Assembly: GCA_965230635.1 (NCBI GenBank)
Contig: CBDDLJ010000009.1
Span: 62,001 to 126,000, forward strand
Length of the DNA: 64,000 nt
DNA from: CBDDLJ01 sp965230635
GTDB taxonomy: Bacteria > Pseudomonadota > Gammaproteobacteria > UBA1113
Direction of reading: 5' to 3'
Positions 63,579 through 64,000 of the stretch are shown one piece after another. Position 1 is the first letter of the stretch; each line of letters opens with the position of its first letter. A program made the translations under genes and the position numbers. Under the pieces are notes generated by a model. It made no database searches, was not told the DNA's origin, and saw only the letters and a list, made by a program, of their open reading frames with translations.

Positions 63579-64000
63579 CTAAAAATAGCCATGACAGCAT
63601 TGGATAACAGACGTTGTTTCTGGCTTAAAACCATGCCATCTAGAAAAAGCTTCTGCGGCTTGCTCAACTAACATACCAATACCTGTGTAATAACTACTGA
63701 TACCTGCCTCATTAACAAATGCATGAAAATTAGCATGACGCTGATCATAATTTATATTGTAAATAACCGCACCATGAAAGCAGACTGGCGGTATTTGCCA
63801 AACAGAAAAGTCCACTGCTGCACTAACGGCATTAATCACTAAGTCAAACCGCTGAGCTGTCAATGCGTCTATTGGCATTTCCTGTAATATTCCTAAATGT
63901 GCAAACTCTGCAACAAGTGCTGTCACTGTATCAAGTGTTCGATTGATAATACAAAGTACCTCTGGATTTTTGGCAAGCAAGCAGGGAATAATACCTCTAG
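63579..64000 (-). CDS. aroE: Shikimate dehydrogenase, C-terminal part (runs off the window)
   Basis: The 3' part of aroE, read on the minus strand; the frame is open to the right edge (RGIIPCLLAKNPEVLCIINR just inside it). The NADP-domain NRT motif (CIINRTLDTV), FDLVINAVSAAVD (usual: D-x-x-I-N-AT-x), VYNINYDQRHANFHAFV (here YNINYDQ for the common Y-D-x-x-Y) and the closing GIGMLVEQAAEAFSRWHG match shikimate dehydrogenase, which reduces 3-dehydroshikimate. Only about 140 of the expected 270 residues are in the window, so the substrate-binding N-terminal domain cannot be checked. Confidence 0.9.
   Translation of the reverse strand, partial: RGIIPCLLAKNPEVLCIINRTLDTVTALVAEFAHLGILQEMPIDALTAQRFDLVINAVSAAVDFSVWQIPPVCFHGAVIYNINYDQRHANFHAFVNEAGISSYYTGIGMLVEQAAEAFSRWHGFKPETTSVIQCCHGYF

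Overview
The window is AT-rich chromosomal DNA from a gammaproteobacterium that looks like a host-associated member of the Legionellales (Coxiella, Legionella or Berkiella-like). This is inferred from three things. Gene orders are gammaproteobacterial: argS-SPOR-hslVU-DUF971-ubiE, yggT-yggS/pilT, yqgE-yqgF-pyrB-pyrC', lptD-surA-ksgA. There is a Coxiella-type lysine-rich histone H1-like protein. Several large proteins look like effectors or carry eukaryote-like features. No tRNA, rRNA, CRISPR array or insertion sequence was recognised.

Layout. 1-2969: two paralogous proteins of unknown function, possibly effectors; the second has a U-box-like N-terminus. 2973-5495 (minus): gamma-carbonic-anhydrase-like YrdA, glutathione reductase and the histone-like protein. 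5715-10992: oligopeptidase A, then an OPT-family transporter and a YrbG-type exchanger on the minus strand. 11512-17089 (plus): argS, an FtsN-like SPOR protein, hslV and hslU behind a good heat-shock promoter, DUF971 and ubiE. 17339-19900: an 853-aa effector-like protein with an alpha/beta-hydrolase core and a duplicated helical module. 19915-27328: yggT and yggS, divergent pilT, then pckA, yqgE, yqgF, pyrB and a non-catalytic pyrC'. 27360-30099 (minus): two paralogous outer-membrane barrels, two decayed genes (one a frameshifted DUF6314 gene) and a small gene. 30600: dsbB.

31498-54591 is the most unusual part. The outer-membrane assembly cluster lptD-surA-ksgA is interrupted by one uninterrupted 17.7-kb reading frame encoding a 5,911-aa protein. 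It has coiled coils, an apparent ILEI/FAM3-like domain, a glycine-rich collagen-like tract, a SecA-like ATPase core, TPR-like helices, a hydrophobic segment and a repeat-bearing C-terminus.

54652-64000: amgK-murU (peptidoglycan sugar recycling), a stand-alone receiver protein, a minus-strand set (small protein, VOC protein, coq7), gshA-gshB, a Rickettsia/Thermus-type isocitrate dehydrogenase with purU, a small membrane protein and the 3' part of aroE, which runs off the right edge.

Compared with free-living gammaproteobacteria, several conserved clusters lack an expected member: pdxA between surA and ksgA, proC between yggS and yggT, and pyrR before pyrB. Glutathione synthesis (gshA, gshB) and reduction (gor) are both encoded, as are two ubiquinone steps (ubiE, coq7).
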